From: Antennarius striatus
Lineage: Eukaryota; Chordata; Actinopteri; Lophiiformes; Antennariidae
DNA length: 64,000 nucleotides
NCBI RefSeq assembly: GCF_040054535.1
Contig: NC_090781.1
Span: forward strand, 12,129,482-12,193,481
Direction of reading: 5' to 3'
Below the pieces are notes generated by a model. The model was not told the origin of the DNA, ran no database searches, and worked only from the letters and a program-made list of their open reading frames with translations. Within the stretch, counting starts at the first letter, position 1. Every line of letters starts with the position of its first letter. Positions 32,351 to 43,482 of the stretch are shown here, one piece after another. The translations under genes and the position numbers were made by a program.

Positions 32351-33004
32351 CCACAACCGTCTGTACTGTATGTATCTGAGCTTGGGACCGGCCTACAGTT
32401 GATCTAGCTTATGTTCCCGTAGGGCTTTTTAAATGCTGTCAGTCAGATGAACTCATCAAACACTCAACATCGGTCCTGATAATTCAATTTAATGTATGAT
32501 GATTAACAAATACTTTGGGAGTAATTATCCAACAATTACAATTATCATTATACAAAACCAAGAACATATAGTTAGACTTAAGTTACACCATTTAATACAT
32601 TTTCTTTAACCCCAAAATTTTCTTTTCAATTCAATCATTAAAAAAGATTCTTGCATTATTTTGAAAGAATCTGTCATGCCAATTTGCAGCATCACATTAG
32701 CCCAGTGCAAATAAAATCCCTGAATTAATCTTACACCAATCTTTGAATGTGCAGGTATACCTCGGAGCACCAAAATGGAAAATAACCATTTGCGGTTCTG
32801 TACATTACTAATGAGTGCATTTTCAATAATATTTGGTTAATACAAATCTATTTTAAAGTTTACAAACAATTAAATTTTTTAATATAGTCCTGAAATTTTT
32901 TTGCCGTTGCTTATTTCACATTAAAGGTAACGGGCTGCTATACAGGTTAATTATATGATAAATCTTTTAATTTTATTTATTGTGCTGTAATCTGATATTC
33001 ATTC
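32351..33004. other. Non-coding stretch, nothing recognised
   Basis: AT-rich sequence between the zinc-finger gene and the convergent LRR gene. No convincing frame or repeat. Confidence 0.5.
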
Positions 33005-33110
33005 ATTTTCACAACCACTTCATCTGTTGTCATGAGTGTTAGAATTGAGGAGCTGGAGTATCTCAGCTGGCTTAGGGCGTGAGGCAGGGGAAACTCCAGG
33101 CTCTATGCCA
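33005..33110 (-). mobile_element. SINE 3'-part fragment
   Basis: Shares CACTTCATCTGTTGT, TCAGCTGGCTTAGGGCGTGAGGCAG-like and AACTCCAGG blocks with the tRNA-derived SINE 3' halves at 8525-8885. The head is missing. Confidence 0.55.
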
Positions 33111-33149
33111 ATAGAGGGCTTTTATTGATTTACTAGTAATTTTACGATT

Positions 33150-33262
33150 CCAATATTTGTGGTGGACAGACGTAAAATCAAATAAAATGACGTAAACTTG
33201 ATTTTTATTTTTCCATGCTTTTTTTAAACAACATAACTCGACTAATGCTGAGGTAAAAATGT
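33150..33262. repeat. Dispersed repeat fragment (related to 10556-10712)
   Basis: Same block order as the fragment at 10556-10712: CCAATATTTGTGG, GGACAG, ATGACGTAAACTTG, TTTATTTTTCC. It may supply the poly(A) signal (AATAAA, minus, 33209-33204) of the LRR gene. Confidence 0.6.
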
Positions 33263-33353
33263 ACATTCGAACAGTGTACAGCTTTCCCAGATGTAGTTGC
33301 AAACATGTTTTAAAACCAAGAATAGACAGAAAACGCAAAGGCAGGGCGGAGTT

Positions 33354-36300
33354 TCATAACAAAGGTTGTAACAGAGGATTTGCAGCTATGAGAAAAATCA
33401 GATTTACTATTTCTAGAGTAAATGAAGGTGATGAGCCACCCATGGCTATTGTAATACAGTGATCTTGTAACAACAGATGGGACTGAACCACTTGAGTGAG
33501 TAGTATAGACCGAGGATGTGATGATGAAAAAGAAGTAGGAGTGGTGGAGTTTGACAAAGATAGGAAGCAGATTGGTTTATCCCTTAATATGTGTCTGTGC
33601 ATGTTAATCCAGCTGCACATGTGTGTAATATGTGGATCGGTGCAGTTCCACAAATTAGCTGACAAATAGATGTCACTAAGGTTTTCTAAGAACTCAAAAG
33701 TTCCACTCTCCACTGTTTTTAGCTGGTTTGACCTTAAACTCAATTTCTGGAGGTTATATAGTCCCTGAAATACATCTGATTGCAAGTGATCCAATTTATT
33801 GCCATCCAAGTTTAGTTCTGTCAACTTTGAAAGAGAAGCAAAGAGCTTAGGGTGTATACTACTCAGGCTGTTGTTATGAAGCAAAAGCTTGTGAAGGTTG
33901 TGCAGATGAGAGAAGATGTTGAAAGGAATGTCACGGAGCTGATTGACACTAATATTAAGCTTTTTGAGGTGGATTAACCCTACAAAGGTATCCGGAGACA
34001 GTGCTGAGAGGTGGTTTTTGTCCAGATTCAACATAGTGAGACTTGTTAGAGTCACAAATAGTCTTGTAGGAAGGTTGCTTAAGGGGTTTCCATCAAGTAG
34101 TAACTCGTTTAAACTGACTAGGTCTCTGAAATGGTCTCGGTGTAGGGAAACAACATGGTTGTGAGAGAGTTTCAGTGATTTTAGTTTCACTAAACCCTGA
34201 AATACTAAGGAATCTACAAACCCGATGTTGTTGTCACTGAGATTAATTTCCCTGAGCTCCTTCATCTCACTGAAAACACCATTGTGAAGTTGCCTCAGAG
34301 CATTACCCTCCAAGTACAGGCTCTCCAGGGAATTGAGTTTGTTGAACACATCAGGATGGAGCTCCTGGATCTCATTGTTTGACAACTGTAGCTCAATCAG
34401 TTTGGACAGTGCATCAAATGCTTCAACTTGTATCACAGAGATCTGATTATCATCCAGTTGCAGGTCTTGCAGGTTTTTCAAGTTACTGAATATGTCCAGA
34501 GGAAGCAATGTCAGTCTGTTCCTGTACAAATCAAGTAACTCAAGGCTTCCCAGGTCCTTAAAGACCTTTGAGGGAAGATAATTTATTAGGTTGAGACTGA
34601 CATCCAGTTCCCTCAGCAGGGTCAGACCTCTCAGGGATCCCTCAGGCAGAGTGGTCAGTTTGTTGTTGCTCAAGTCTAGATGAACCAACGAATTCAGTGA
34701 AGAGAAGCAATCATCTGGAAGGCTAACAAGGCTGTTCTTCTGAAGAAAAAGATACTTCAGACTATTTATGTCACTCATAGCCTTTGTTGGAACAGTAACT
34801 AGCATGTTGCCACTCAGATCAAGGTGTTGTAGACCTGTTGCTCCTCTGAAGCTGGCCTTATCCATACTTCTGATTCTGTTTCTCGACACAATAAGCTTCT
34901 CTAATGTACTTGAGTTCTTGAACACACCTTCCTCTATCTGTGTTAAATTGTTGCAGGTCAGGTAGAGCTCCACCAGGTTGAAGGCTCCTTCCAATCCACC
35001 AACCTGTAATACCTGTATCTGGTTAAAGTTCACATACAGTGTCTTCATGTTAACTAGTCCCCTGAGGAATCCAGTTGGTAGATATTTCATTTGGTTCTCA
35101 CTCAGGTCCAGTAAGGTGAGAGCAGGGCAGTTTTGGAACTGGCCAGGGTGGAGAAACATCAGGCCATTGGCACGGAGGAAGAGCTCAGTCAGCTTTGTCA
35201 TATTGGGCCACAGTGGGTTGGCAGAGAAAAAGACATTCATCTTATTCTTTGTCAGATCCAGGACCTTGCAGAGTATTCAGGAAGGAAAGAAATCTGTATA
35301 TTAAATTCTGTAGACATAGAGATAATATTTTCGTATCATCAGTGAGATTTGTTTTTTATCGTCCTTTATCCTGTAAAAATGTTCAATATATGTTAGTTCA
35401 GTATTTTAAGGGTGGTTATTCACTTAACTATTTCTTGTATAGAGGACATGTCAAATTTAACTTGGGACTTTCCTACTGTAGGAGTCTCTGATTGGCTAGT
35501 AGAACATCAAACACTTCATGTGAAGTACAATTTTCGGGGTTGCTATGTGTTTCATACCTGCAGATTTTCCAGCCCACGCTTAGGTATTTCCTCTATCTCA
35601 TTGTATGAGATATACAGCTTATCTGTGCGGTCTGGTAAGGTAGGGATCTGGTGCAGTCCTGTCCCCTGACATGCAATAACGGCCATATTGTTGAAACACT
35701 GGCAAGGTGGGGGACAGACTTTACGTGCCCACACGAAAAGGTGCAGCGAGACCAGAATTAAGACTCCAAGCATGGTCAGCTCCAACTAAAAACAAAAATC
35801 AAACATGAAATTTTCAATGTTGTAATAGTATTACATCCCCCTTCAAAGAGGTGATGTACTCTAATTGTCAGTGTTTGTGTATTCGTCCGTTCGTTCGTCC
35901 GTCCGTCCGTTTGTATGTCCACCAAATATCTTCAAGACCGTTGCAGATAGAAAGATGAAACAAGAAGCACATTACTTGGGCGGCAAACGGGATGAAAATG
36001 AGATGATGAGCTTGACCTTAAGAAAACTAGGTCAAGGTCAAATTTCAAATTTGTACACTCAAAAACCGGATAAGATAGAAAGACGAGGGAGATGGCCAGT
36101 GTGAGTAAGACCGTTGATCAAAGCTAGTATTTTCCGCACTATAAGGCACACCTAAAATCTTTTAATTTTCTCAATTTCTTATAATCGAATGTGCCTTATA
36201 TACAGAATATGAAAAAAAGTTTATAGTAGACCATTCATTGAAGATGAGTTCTCAGATGTGTTTTAAAATCCAATGAGCCTTATGTATGAAAAATGTTTTG

Positions 36301-37462
36301 AAAATACGCCATTCATTGAAGGTGCGCCTTATAATGCGGAAAATATTGTATGTCAGAGCACTAGCTTTGATCTATGGTCTTACTCACACTGGCTTTCTCC
36401 ATATGCACTAGTCTATACACTAGTCAGGTAGTACTTTCAGGGTACCCTGACCTACCCTGAAAGTAGGTCAGGGTAAGTCACAGAATGTTGCAGTCTATGA
36501 CTGCCTTGTTTAAAGCTTGCTTTGTACTAGTGCAACAACATCTGAAAAATAATTCCGTAAACTAGAAGTTTGTTATACGTAACTTCACAACATTTTAACA
36601 ATTCAGTGTGCCTTCGATCTTTGCGGTAATTGCGTTCCAGGAACAACACGCGATTAATGAATTCCGCAATAGAGCAACAAAGTAGTACTTTCAGGGTATC
36701 TTATTATTTACGGTAATTTAAATTTAAATTTATGAACCCTCCTCATACTAATATTAAACCACTTTCTATCTGTGTTACCTTAGCCCACACTCTTACTGAC
36801 TGTTTAAGGCACTTTTGTGTCTCACGAAAGTCCCAGACTCACGCAACTGAGTGCACTTCCAGATGTTGTCAGCCAATAGAATGCGCGTACGATATCACGT
36901 GACTGCCAACCTAAAATCCGCTATGAGGTGAAGTCACAAGCTCGATGCGCGAATGCACAATGCACGGGGGCGCACTGTATATGTTTTCTCTACGTTCAGG
37001 AAGCATTCTTTTAAGTGTTTTTCATCTAATTATATTCTGAATTGACTTTATGTTCTTTATAACGGACATAAGTTATATTCCAGAAGGAAGACAGTGTCAG
37101 AATAAACAAGGCAGTCAGAGACTGCAACATCCCGCGACTTACCCTGACTTACTTTTAGGGTAGGTCAGGGTACCCTGAAAGTAGTACCTAAAGTGATAAT
37201 TACTCATTCTTCCTGATTTATTTTTATATCAAACACTGAAATGTCTGCAACACAAGTTATTTGTGCCAAGTAATAAATTTACATTTCAGTTACCTTAGAA
37301 TTATTATTTTTCTATAATAATGTAAGTTTTAATTTTTTTTGCCTTGCTGGATAATTGTAATTTCTTTAAAATCAAACTTACCACTGCTTGAAGTGCCTCC
37401 AGTGCTTGAAGGTGTTTTTGTTGCAGGAGTGTTTTGCACAAAGCCTAACCTTCAGACTGTCT
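33354..37462 (-). CDS. Secreted leucine-rich-repeat protein (CPN2/LRRC15-like family)
   Basis: Extracellular LRR protein, function unknown. Coding exons 35773-35558 and 35264-33354 join at phase 0 to give 708 residues. The start ATG at 35773 opens a signal peptide (LGVLILVSLHLFVWA). An LRRNT cap follows with Cys 20, 24, 26 and 35 (CPPPCQC). More than twenty typical 24-residue repeats come next, such as LQHLDLSGNMLVTVPTKAMS and LTELNLDGNKLDHLQSDVF. A degenerate LRRCT cap (NLWNCTDPHITHMCSWINMH) sits near residues 605-640, and a Ser/Thr-rich tail ends in a hydrophobic segment (VNLIFLIAANPLLQPLL). That end could be a membrane or GPI-type signal, but this is inference. The acceptor at 35787 shows there is an upstream untranslated exon; the best candidate is about 37462-37382 (donor GTAAGTTT). 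Family membership is clear. CPN2, LRRC15 and GP5 relatives are alternatives I cannot separate by eye. Confidence 0.85.
36125..36350. mobile_element. MITE with TATTTTCCGCACTATAAGG-type TIRs
   Basis: The left end TAGTATTTTCCGCACTATAA and the inverted right end TACAATATTTTCCGCATTAT form TIRs of about 28 bp with few mismatches. Internal subrepeats (ACCATTCATTGAAG and GCCATTCATTGAAG) also recur. It is a non-coding family common in fish, probably Tc1/mariner derived. Confidence 0.85.
36425..36515 (+). repeat. Left arm of 90-bp inverted repeat
   Basis: GGTAGTACTTTCAGGGTACC through GACTGCCTTGTTT is present inverted at 37103-37191. The two arms flank MITE copy 3. They extend the end of the CGTT-headed dispersed repeat. 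Confidence 0.8.
36603..36981 (-). mobile_element. MITE copy 3 (pogo/Tigger-like ends)
   Basis: Ends read CAGTGTGCCTTCG and, inverted, CAGTGCGCCCCCG, with TA at the right flank. The internal blocks (GGTAATTGCGTTCCAGGAAC, GATATCACGTGACTGCC) match the other copies in inverse order. It lies in the LRR gene's 5' UTR intron. Confidence 0.8.
37103..37191 (-). repeat. Right arm of 90-bp inverted repeat
   Basis: Reverse complement of 36425-36515, with several differences, for example CCTAAAAGTAAGTC against CCTGAAAGTAGGTC. Confidence 0.8.
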
Positions 37463-37483
37463 TTTGCACTTGCTCTCTAAGAT

Positions 37484-37493
37484 ATATTTATGC
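37484..37493 (-). promoter_or_regulatory. TATA-like box of the LRR gene
   Basis: CATAAATATA reads on the minus strand about 100 nt upstream of a strong donor (GTAAGTTT at 37381). An untranslated exon at about 37462-37382 would fit between them and splice to the acceptor at 35787. This is inference from signals only. Confidence 0.45.
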
Positions 37494-37680
37494 TTGCAGT
37501 GGATTATGAGGTCATAGAATGACTTTTCTTAGAATTGTCTACCATAGTTACTGACCTCAATAACAAGCACTGATCAATCTAAGGGATTGTACTCTATAGT
37601 CCAATGAGTTCAACTGAAACAGCATAAAAACTCCCCAGTGCACATTGACAAACCACATCAATGGACATGTTAAAAAAATG

Positions 37681-37682
<2 letters not shown>

Positions 37683-37767
<85 letters not shown>
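37683..37767. repeat. (AC)n microsatellite
   Basis: Uninterrupted AC run followed by ACACTA variants up to 37783. Confidence 0.97.
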
Positions 37768-37770
<3 letters not shown>

Positions 37771-37783
37771 CACACACTAACAC

Positions 37784-38686
37784 ATGCTCCAAAAAACGGT
37801 GCAGAGCAAGAACTGTCACTTATAGACTCCAGTTTATGCTAAAGTATCTGACAGGGCCAGCAGATCTGATTTAGAGATGTAGCTAACTGCATTGTTAGAC
37901 GTGCCTACAACCTGGAGCTGGATATTGCCCTGTTATAAACTAATTTTTAAGTTTAAAGTTAAAGCTCAGTTGTGAGGAGAGGAGTTTTCTCATGGACTAT
38001 AGCCAGAAAAATTAAACCGGGCTCAGCAGACCGTATTCCAGAGAAAGGAAAGCAGCCCTCCACTCACCGTCATCGACCCAGAGAAACTAACTTTACACAG
38101 AGCTGACAAAAAGACATTGTATCACGACTGTGTGAGATCTATAAACAGAAATGGACTGAGCAACAGAACCCCCACCGAGTGTACAAAGAGGCTGGCTGGG
38201 GGGAACTGGACCCAACCCACAGTGGGCTGTAAAAAACACTTAAATATAAAGGACTATCAACCTCCAGTGGAGGATTTTACATGGTGCTGTGGCCTCTACT
38301 GCTTTTGTTTCTGTTCTTTGTCTTGCTGTTTTTAACATGTCTCCATTTTGTGAATTACGAGAGAATATGTTCCAAGTTTTTACGGAGTGTTGAAGAGTCA
38401 CCGAGTTTTTCACTCTTTTAACTGTGGTTTTTAGTCTGTTTGGTGTAGCTTTTACTGAGTGTTTTCATCCTGGGAGCTAGCTACAAAAAAGCCAATAAAG
38501 AAATGTGGTAACTCCTAAATTTTCTCTCAGGAGAAGTGACAATTGCCATTTACCTTAGCAGGAAAAACCGGGTGGAGAATAAACAAGACCAGGAAGCCAG
38601 CTCAGTGTAATTTGTTACATGTGTAAACATCCATAAAAATGTGTTGTTTAGAACAATCAAAAAATCTCTCTCTCATTGTCTCACTC
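37784..38686. other. Region without recognised gene
   Basis: A moderately GC-balanced stretch (37960-38350) holds a 72-residue frame (38117-38335) with no family signal. It has a repeat-like feel (AAACCGGGCTCAGCAGACCG, ending in CTGTTTTTAACATGTCTCC) and may be a retroelement 5' region, but I cannot support that. Confidence 0.35.
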
Positions 38687-38687
38687 T

Positions 38688-38895
38688 CAGGGTTATGGTT
38701 AGGGTTAGAGGTTAGGGCTAGATTATGGTTTGTGTTAGATCAGGGTTAGGCGTTAGGGGGTTGGAGTTAAATTAAAGATTAGGGTTTGCGGTTAGGGTTA
38801 AGATCAGGGTTAACAGGGTTGGGAATAGTTTAGGCTCTGGGTTAGGTTTAAAGGTTAGGGCTAGAGTTGGGTTAGGGTGGGGTTAGGGTTAGGAA
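38688..38895. repeat. Degenerate telomere-like (TTAGGG)n array
   Basis: About 200 bp of imperfect GGTTAGGG/GGGTTA units with spacing changes (for example GGTTAGGGTTAGAGGTTAGG). This is an interstitial telomeric-like sequence, not a true telomere, since genes continue on both sides. Confidence 0.8.
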
Positions 38896-39815
38896 TCAAA
38901 TACGCCGTACAAATAAAGTAAAAACAAATCAAATGGAAATAATGTATCAAATATTGTAGAAGGAAAGTGGGAGGAAGTGGTACATATCATATTACACGGA
39001 CAAAGGAACAGTACTGTATATAACTGGAAAATTTGCTTGCTCTATATCTATAGCTGAAAGAATATCACATTTATTATTTATTACACAGTACAATAAATAT
39101 TTGATAAAATTTGTTGTATTTTATGTGGGGCAAGTCAAGCTCATTACTTTCATGTCTGTATAATTCTTGTGACAGATGCTGAATGAATGTATAAGAAAAA
39201 TATGACAGTTGAACTTTGATTCTCTGTAGGTGTGACAATGGGGGAAATGAGCACGAGATTTCCAAGCTTTGGAGGTAAATGTACTGAATCTAACGTAATG
39301 TATATGTGTAGGATACAACTAAATTCAAATACAAAAACAATGCCCAAAAAAAATCTGAATTCAGAAGAACCCAACAATGACAAATATGTTGACATTACAT
39401 TACATTACATTCATACACATGGTTAAATAAAAAAGGCGATAAACTAATTATATTATTTGCTTTTATTTATTCATGTTATTTAGATAAAAGTAAATCGGCA
39501 TATGCACATTACAAAAACAGTTCACAAGAAGAATATTCAAAACCGTGCATATACCTACATTATATAAGAAATGAAATCAAGAACTGACATCTGGTCATTT
39601 TGCATAGTTTCCTTGATAAAAGCCAAAACTGCATTATTTGTTAGATCAATAGCTGAGGCATTGTGCTGCTTAGAACATCTTTTAGGCATTCCAAGTGTTA
39701 TTTTCTGTCTATTTTAGTCACATGATACACGTGTATTGTTCACCCCTAATAGAGGCAATAGTATGAAGAACAACACAATTACAGTATATCACAGACCCCT
39801 TCAGGAATTACCCTG
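38896..39815. other. Non-coding stretch
   Basis: AT-rich; a short ATTAC/TACAT pentamer run at 39390-39412. The three overlapping minus-strand frames at 39074-39395 have no family signal. Its right part may belong to the Harbinger element that follows. Confidence 0.4.
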
Positions 39816-39819
39816 AGGT

Positions 39820-40660
<841 letters not shown>

Positions 40661-40809
40661 AAATAAATTAAAGTTACTAATCCAATTTGGAGGTTGCAGC
40701 ACAATTTCATTAAGAGAATATAATTTCAAATTAATTTATCAGATTTCAAGCTACTGGCTGGATCAATTGCTGCTGACGTGCTTGAAGAAGCACAAATCAC
40801 TAGCTGTAT

Positions 40810-40810
<1 letters not shown>

Positions 40811-40841
<31 letters not shown>

Positions 40842-40851
40842 ACACACACAC
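40811..40851. repeat. (CA)n microsatellite
   Basis: Short CA run with a single CTCA interruption. Confidence 0.9.
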
Positions 40852-41249
40852 AAATAAACTAAAGCTGACCCACCCCTTCTCTTTTCCATAGCCCATTAGA
40901 TGTATTGACAATTCCACATTCAGTGTTTTTTTTTCCTCTAATAGGGTTATACACAGCTGACCGGACAGTGGTTCTACACCAGTGTACTCTGTAACACCAT
41001 GTTCAGAACAGTCTCTGTTATCCATCCAGATATGGACTGCTGCTCTGCATGTTCTTTCCAACATCGATTGCCTGACAGCAGCAGCTCTCTGCTCTCCTGC
41101 TAAATTTCATTCTCTGTCTCTGAACTCTGAGGAATGACAGTGAATCTGCTTTTGTGTTGCTCATCTACTTGTTTCAGTATCAGCCTTGTAAACTGTGAGG
41201 GCTGAAGTCACTGACAGTCTCAGTTGCATATGGGAAGCAGGCTTGCAAG

Positions 41250-41490
41250 GAGGATGAGGCCCTGGGTTCGTTCCAACAGGTCCAGATCAGTTCAGGTAGG
41301 ACTTGGACATACAGTATATGACTGCAAGTATTGTAAGTACCTTTGCACGGTTTCATTGATAATAGTAAATAATAAATTGTCCGTAGGAGTGAGTATGTGC
41401 GTGCGTGTTTGACCATGTGTGGCTCAGCTGGGATAGGCTCCGGCACCCTGCGGTCAGTGACAGCGGAAGAAGCGGGTATAGAAAACTAAC
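41250..41490 (+). mobile_element. SINE fragments
   Basis: A B-box-like GGCCCTGGGTTCGTTCC at 41260 and, further on, ATTGTCCGTAGGAGTGAGTATG and GCTCAGCTGGGATAGGCTCC blocks match the 5' and 3' halves of fish tRNA-derived SINEs. The middle is replaced or highly diverged. Confidence 0.55.
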
Positions 41491-41922
41491 GAAAGCAAAC
41501 GTATGATGCAGCCTTTTTAAGTTTTATACACATGACAAGAACTTATGGTAGCATTAATATGTATGTACAGTAGGTAGCTGCAAGGTAGCTGGTGTAATTA
41601 CTTTTAATTGTGCATTCTCCTATAAATACAAACAACTAATAAGTAAGTAAATATTAAGCCGATTTTATTGTATATAATATATAATTACTTCATATTCTTA
41701 ACATCAGAGTTAATAGCACTTTAAAGCAAAATTGTTTTACTTGGATTCACTACTTTTAAACAAAAAACTTAACTTAAGGCATTTGCATTTCTCTTTGCAC
41801 CTCTTTTTCTGATTTCTGTTTTTGTAAAGATGGAAAAATGGGTTAAATACCTCTGTCTGCTTACAACTGTGGTGATTAGGTCTGCTGCCAACGCACAGCA
41901 CCGCATGTCTGCCTTCATTGAG

Positions 41923-41967
41923 CATGATGATGGTGATGGTGATGATGATGATGATGATGATGATGAT

Positions 41968-42054
<87 letters not shown>
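41923..42054. repeat. (GAT)n followed by (TG)n microsatellite
   Basis: GAT/TGA triplets at 41923-41970 run directly into TG repeats at 41974-42054. Confidence 0.95.
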
Positions 42055-42055
<1 letters not shown>

Positions 42056-42389
42056 CTTTTTCTCCATTACCCTACTGTGCTACATTCACTGACCAAAACC
42101 AGTTGGTATTTTATTCAGCAAACACCTGTTTTGCTCGAATTTTCCTTTGAATAGTAGTAAATATCCGCGTAACAAAACGACCATAATGAATACTGGAAAT
42201 GTTTGACACAAATGAATCCACTAGGCGGCAATAAATCCCATAAACAAGACGTACTGTGTTGTTTAACCTGAAACAAACCTTGAGTTTGGTTTTCATATTT
42301 CAATAGAAATACTGTATTTAGGAAATTAAACAATCCCTGTGATTATATTTCAAACATATATTAGCCACGGGTTCCGTGACAGTACTCAG

Positions 42390-43200
42390 AAAAATTGTTT
42401 TTGTGGTGTACCTGAAGGCAGCACAAACCGGAGAGGAGAGAAAGCGCGTGTATGTGTGCGCGAGCGCGTGCGACGACGCAGCAGCCCCAGCCCTGACGTC
42501 CGTCTCCCTCCCTCTTTCTCTTGTCACTGGGGTTTTTTCCTGAACAGTGGGGGGGGATTTGTTTTCTTTCGTCTGCTTCACAGGGAACAAATACCATGTT
42601 TCTGACTTATATCTTCATGTTCCGGCGCGCCTTGTTCGACGCAAGCGACTTTCCATTCACCCACCAACCCGCTCGGAACCGCCGCGAATGAAAGAAGCCA
42701 AGGGCGGATTTGATCGAGGAGGAGCGGAGGGTGACCGGGAAGCCCCACATCCGTGTCTTTCTTTAGTCCTAACGTTAAGTACCGGCGATTTAAACCGTAG
42801 CTACACCTCTGGTGATGTCGTCTGAGGTGGTCCTGCTTCTGTGCCGGAGACCGTTTCTCCCTAGGAGCCGCCGTTAAGATGGTAATCCAGGACATTGTTA
42901 TTAGCTAGCTAACAGGAAAGCAGGAACTCCGTTTGTCTCATCTGGACCCGCGGTGGTCTCAGAGACCACCACCACTGTTTGGTCTTCACTAAACACCGAT
43001 TAGTTGACTTGATGTTTGCGTTTTCCTCCTCATCAGAAGCAATTCTTGTTAAAATAATGTGGTGACCACCGGATTGTTTCGTCCCAGTCCAGCTAGTGAC
43101 CACCGGAATGGTATGGTAACGTCTTTTACGGATCGGGGAAAGTGAAAAAACGGAGTGGGTGGGAGGGGGTTCGTCTCGGATTATTATTTTTTTTTCAGGT
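42390..43200 (+). promoter_or_regulatory. CpG-rich promoter region of the MARK4-like gene
   Basis: CpG dinucleotides are markedly denser here than in the surrounding sequence (for example GCGCGAGCGCGTGCGACGAC and TTCCGGCGCGCCTTG). A CRE-like CTGACGTC occurs at about 42492. No TATA box is evident, as expected for a housekeeping-type kinase promoter. The 5' UTR exon boundary cannot be fixed. Confidence 0.6.
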
Positions 43201-43482
43201 GAGACTGGTTTGCTACCAGCAAAACCAGACAGATGAGGTTTAGATGTAGCGACCCGACTCGTTGTTACATTGAGTGTATGATGGGTGACCTGTCCTTCCT
43301 TCCTGAACTGTAAAAATGAGGATTATATGAGAATCGAAGCTCTTTCCCCTTGATCGATACCCCCGTGTGATCGAACACCAGGCTGCTCTGGGGTGATCTG
43401 AACCCAGTTTGGACACAAACCAACAACCCACTGGGTTTTATTTTTGTTTTAATTGGACGGCGAAGCGTACTCAGGGACGACA

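Larger units (their letters stand above)
35835..36520 (+). repeat. Dispersed repeat with CGTT-rich head, copy 2, split by a MITE
   Basis: Same blocks as copy 1 at 14955-15298 (TTCGTCCGTTCGTTCG head, AGAAAGATGAAACA, AAACTAGGTCAAGGTCAAAT, GCAGTCTATGACTGCCTTG end). A 226-bp MITE sits in its central palindrome. It lies in the 5' UTR intron of the LRR gene. Confidence 0.8.

Noticed and set aside
38117-38335. 72-codon frame considered as a small gene
   Set aside because: No domain, no promoter or splice support, repeat-like surroundings.
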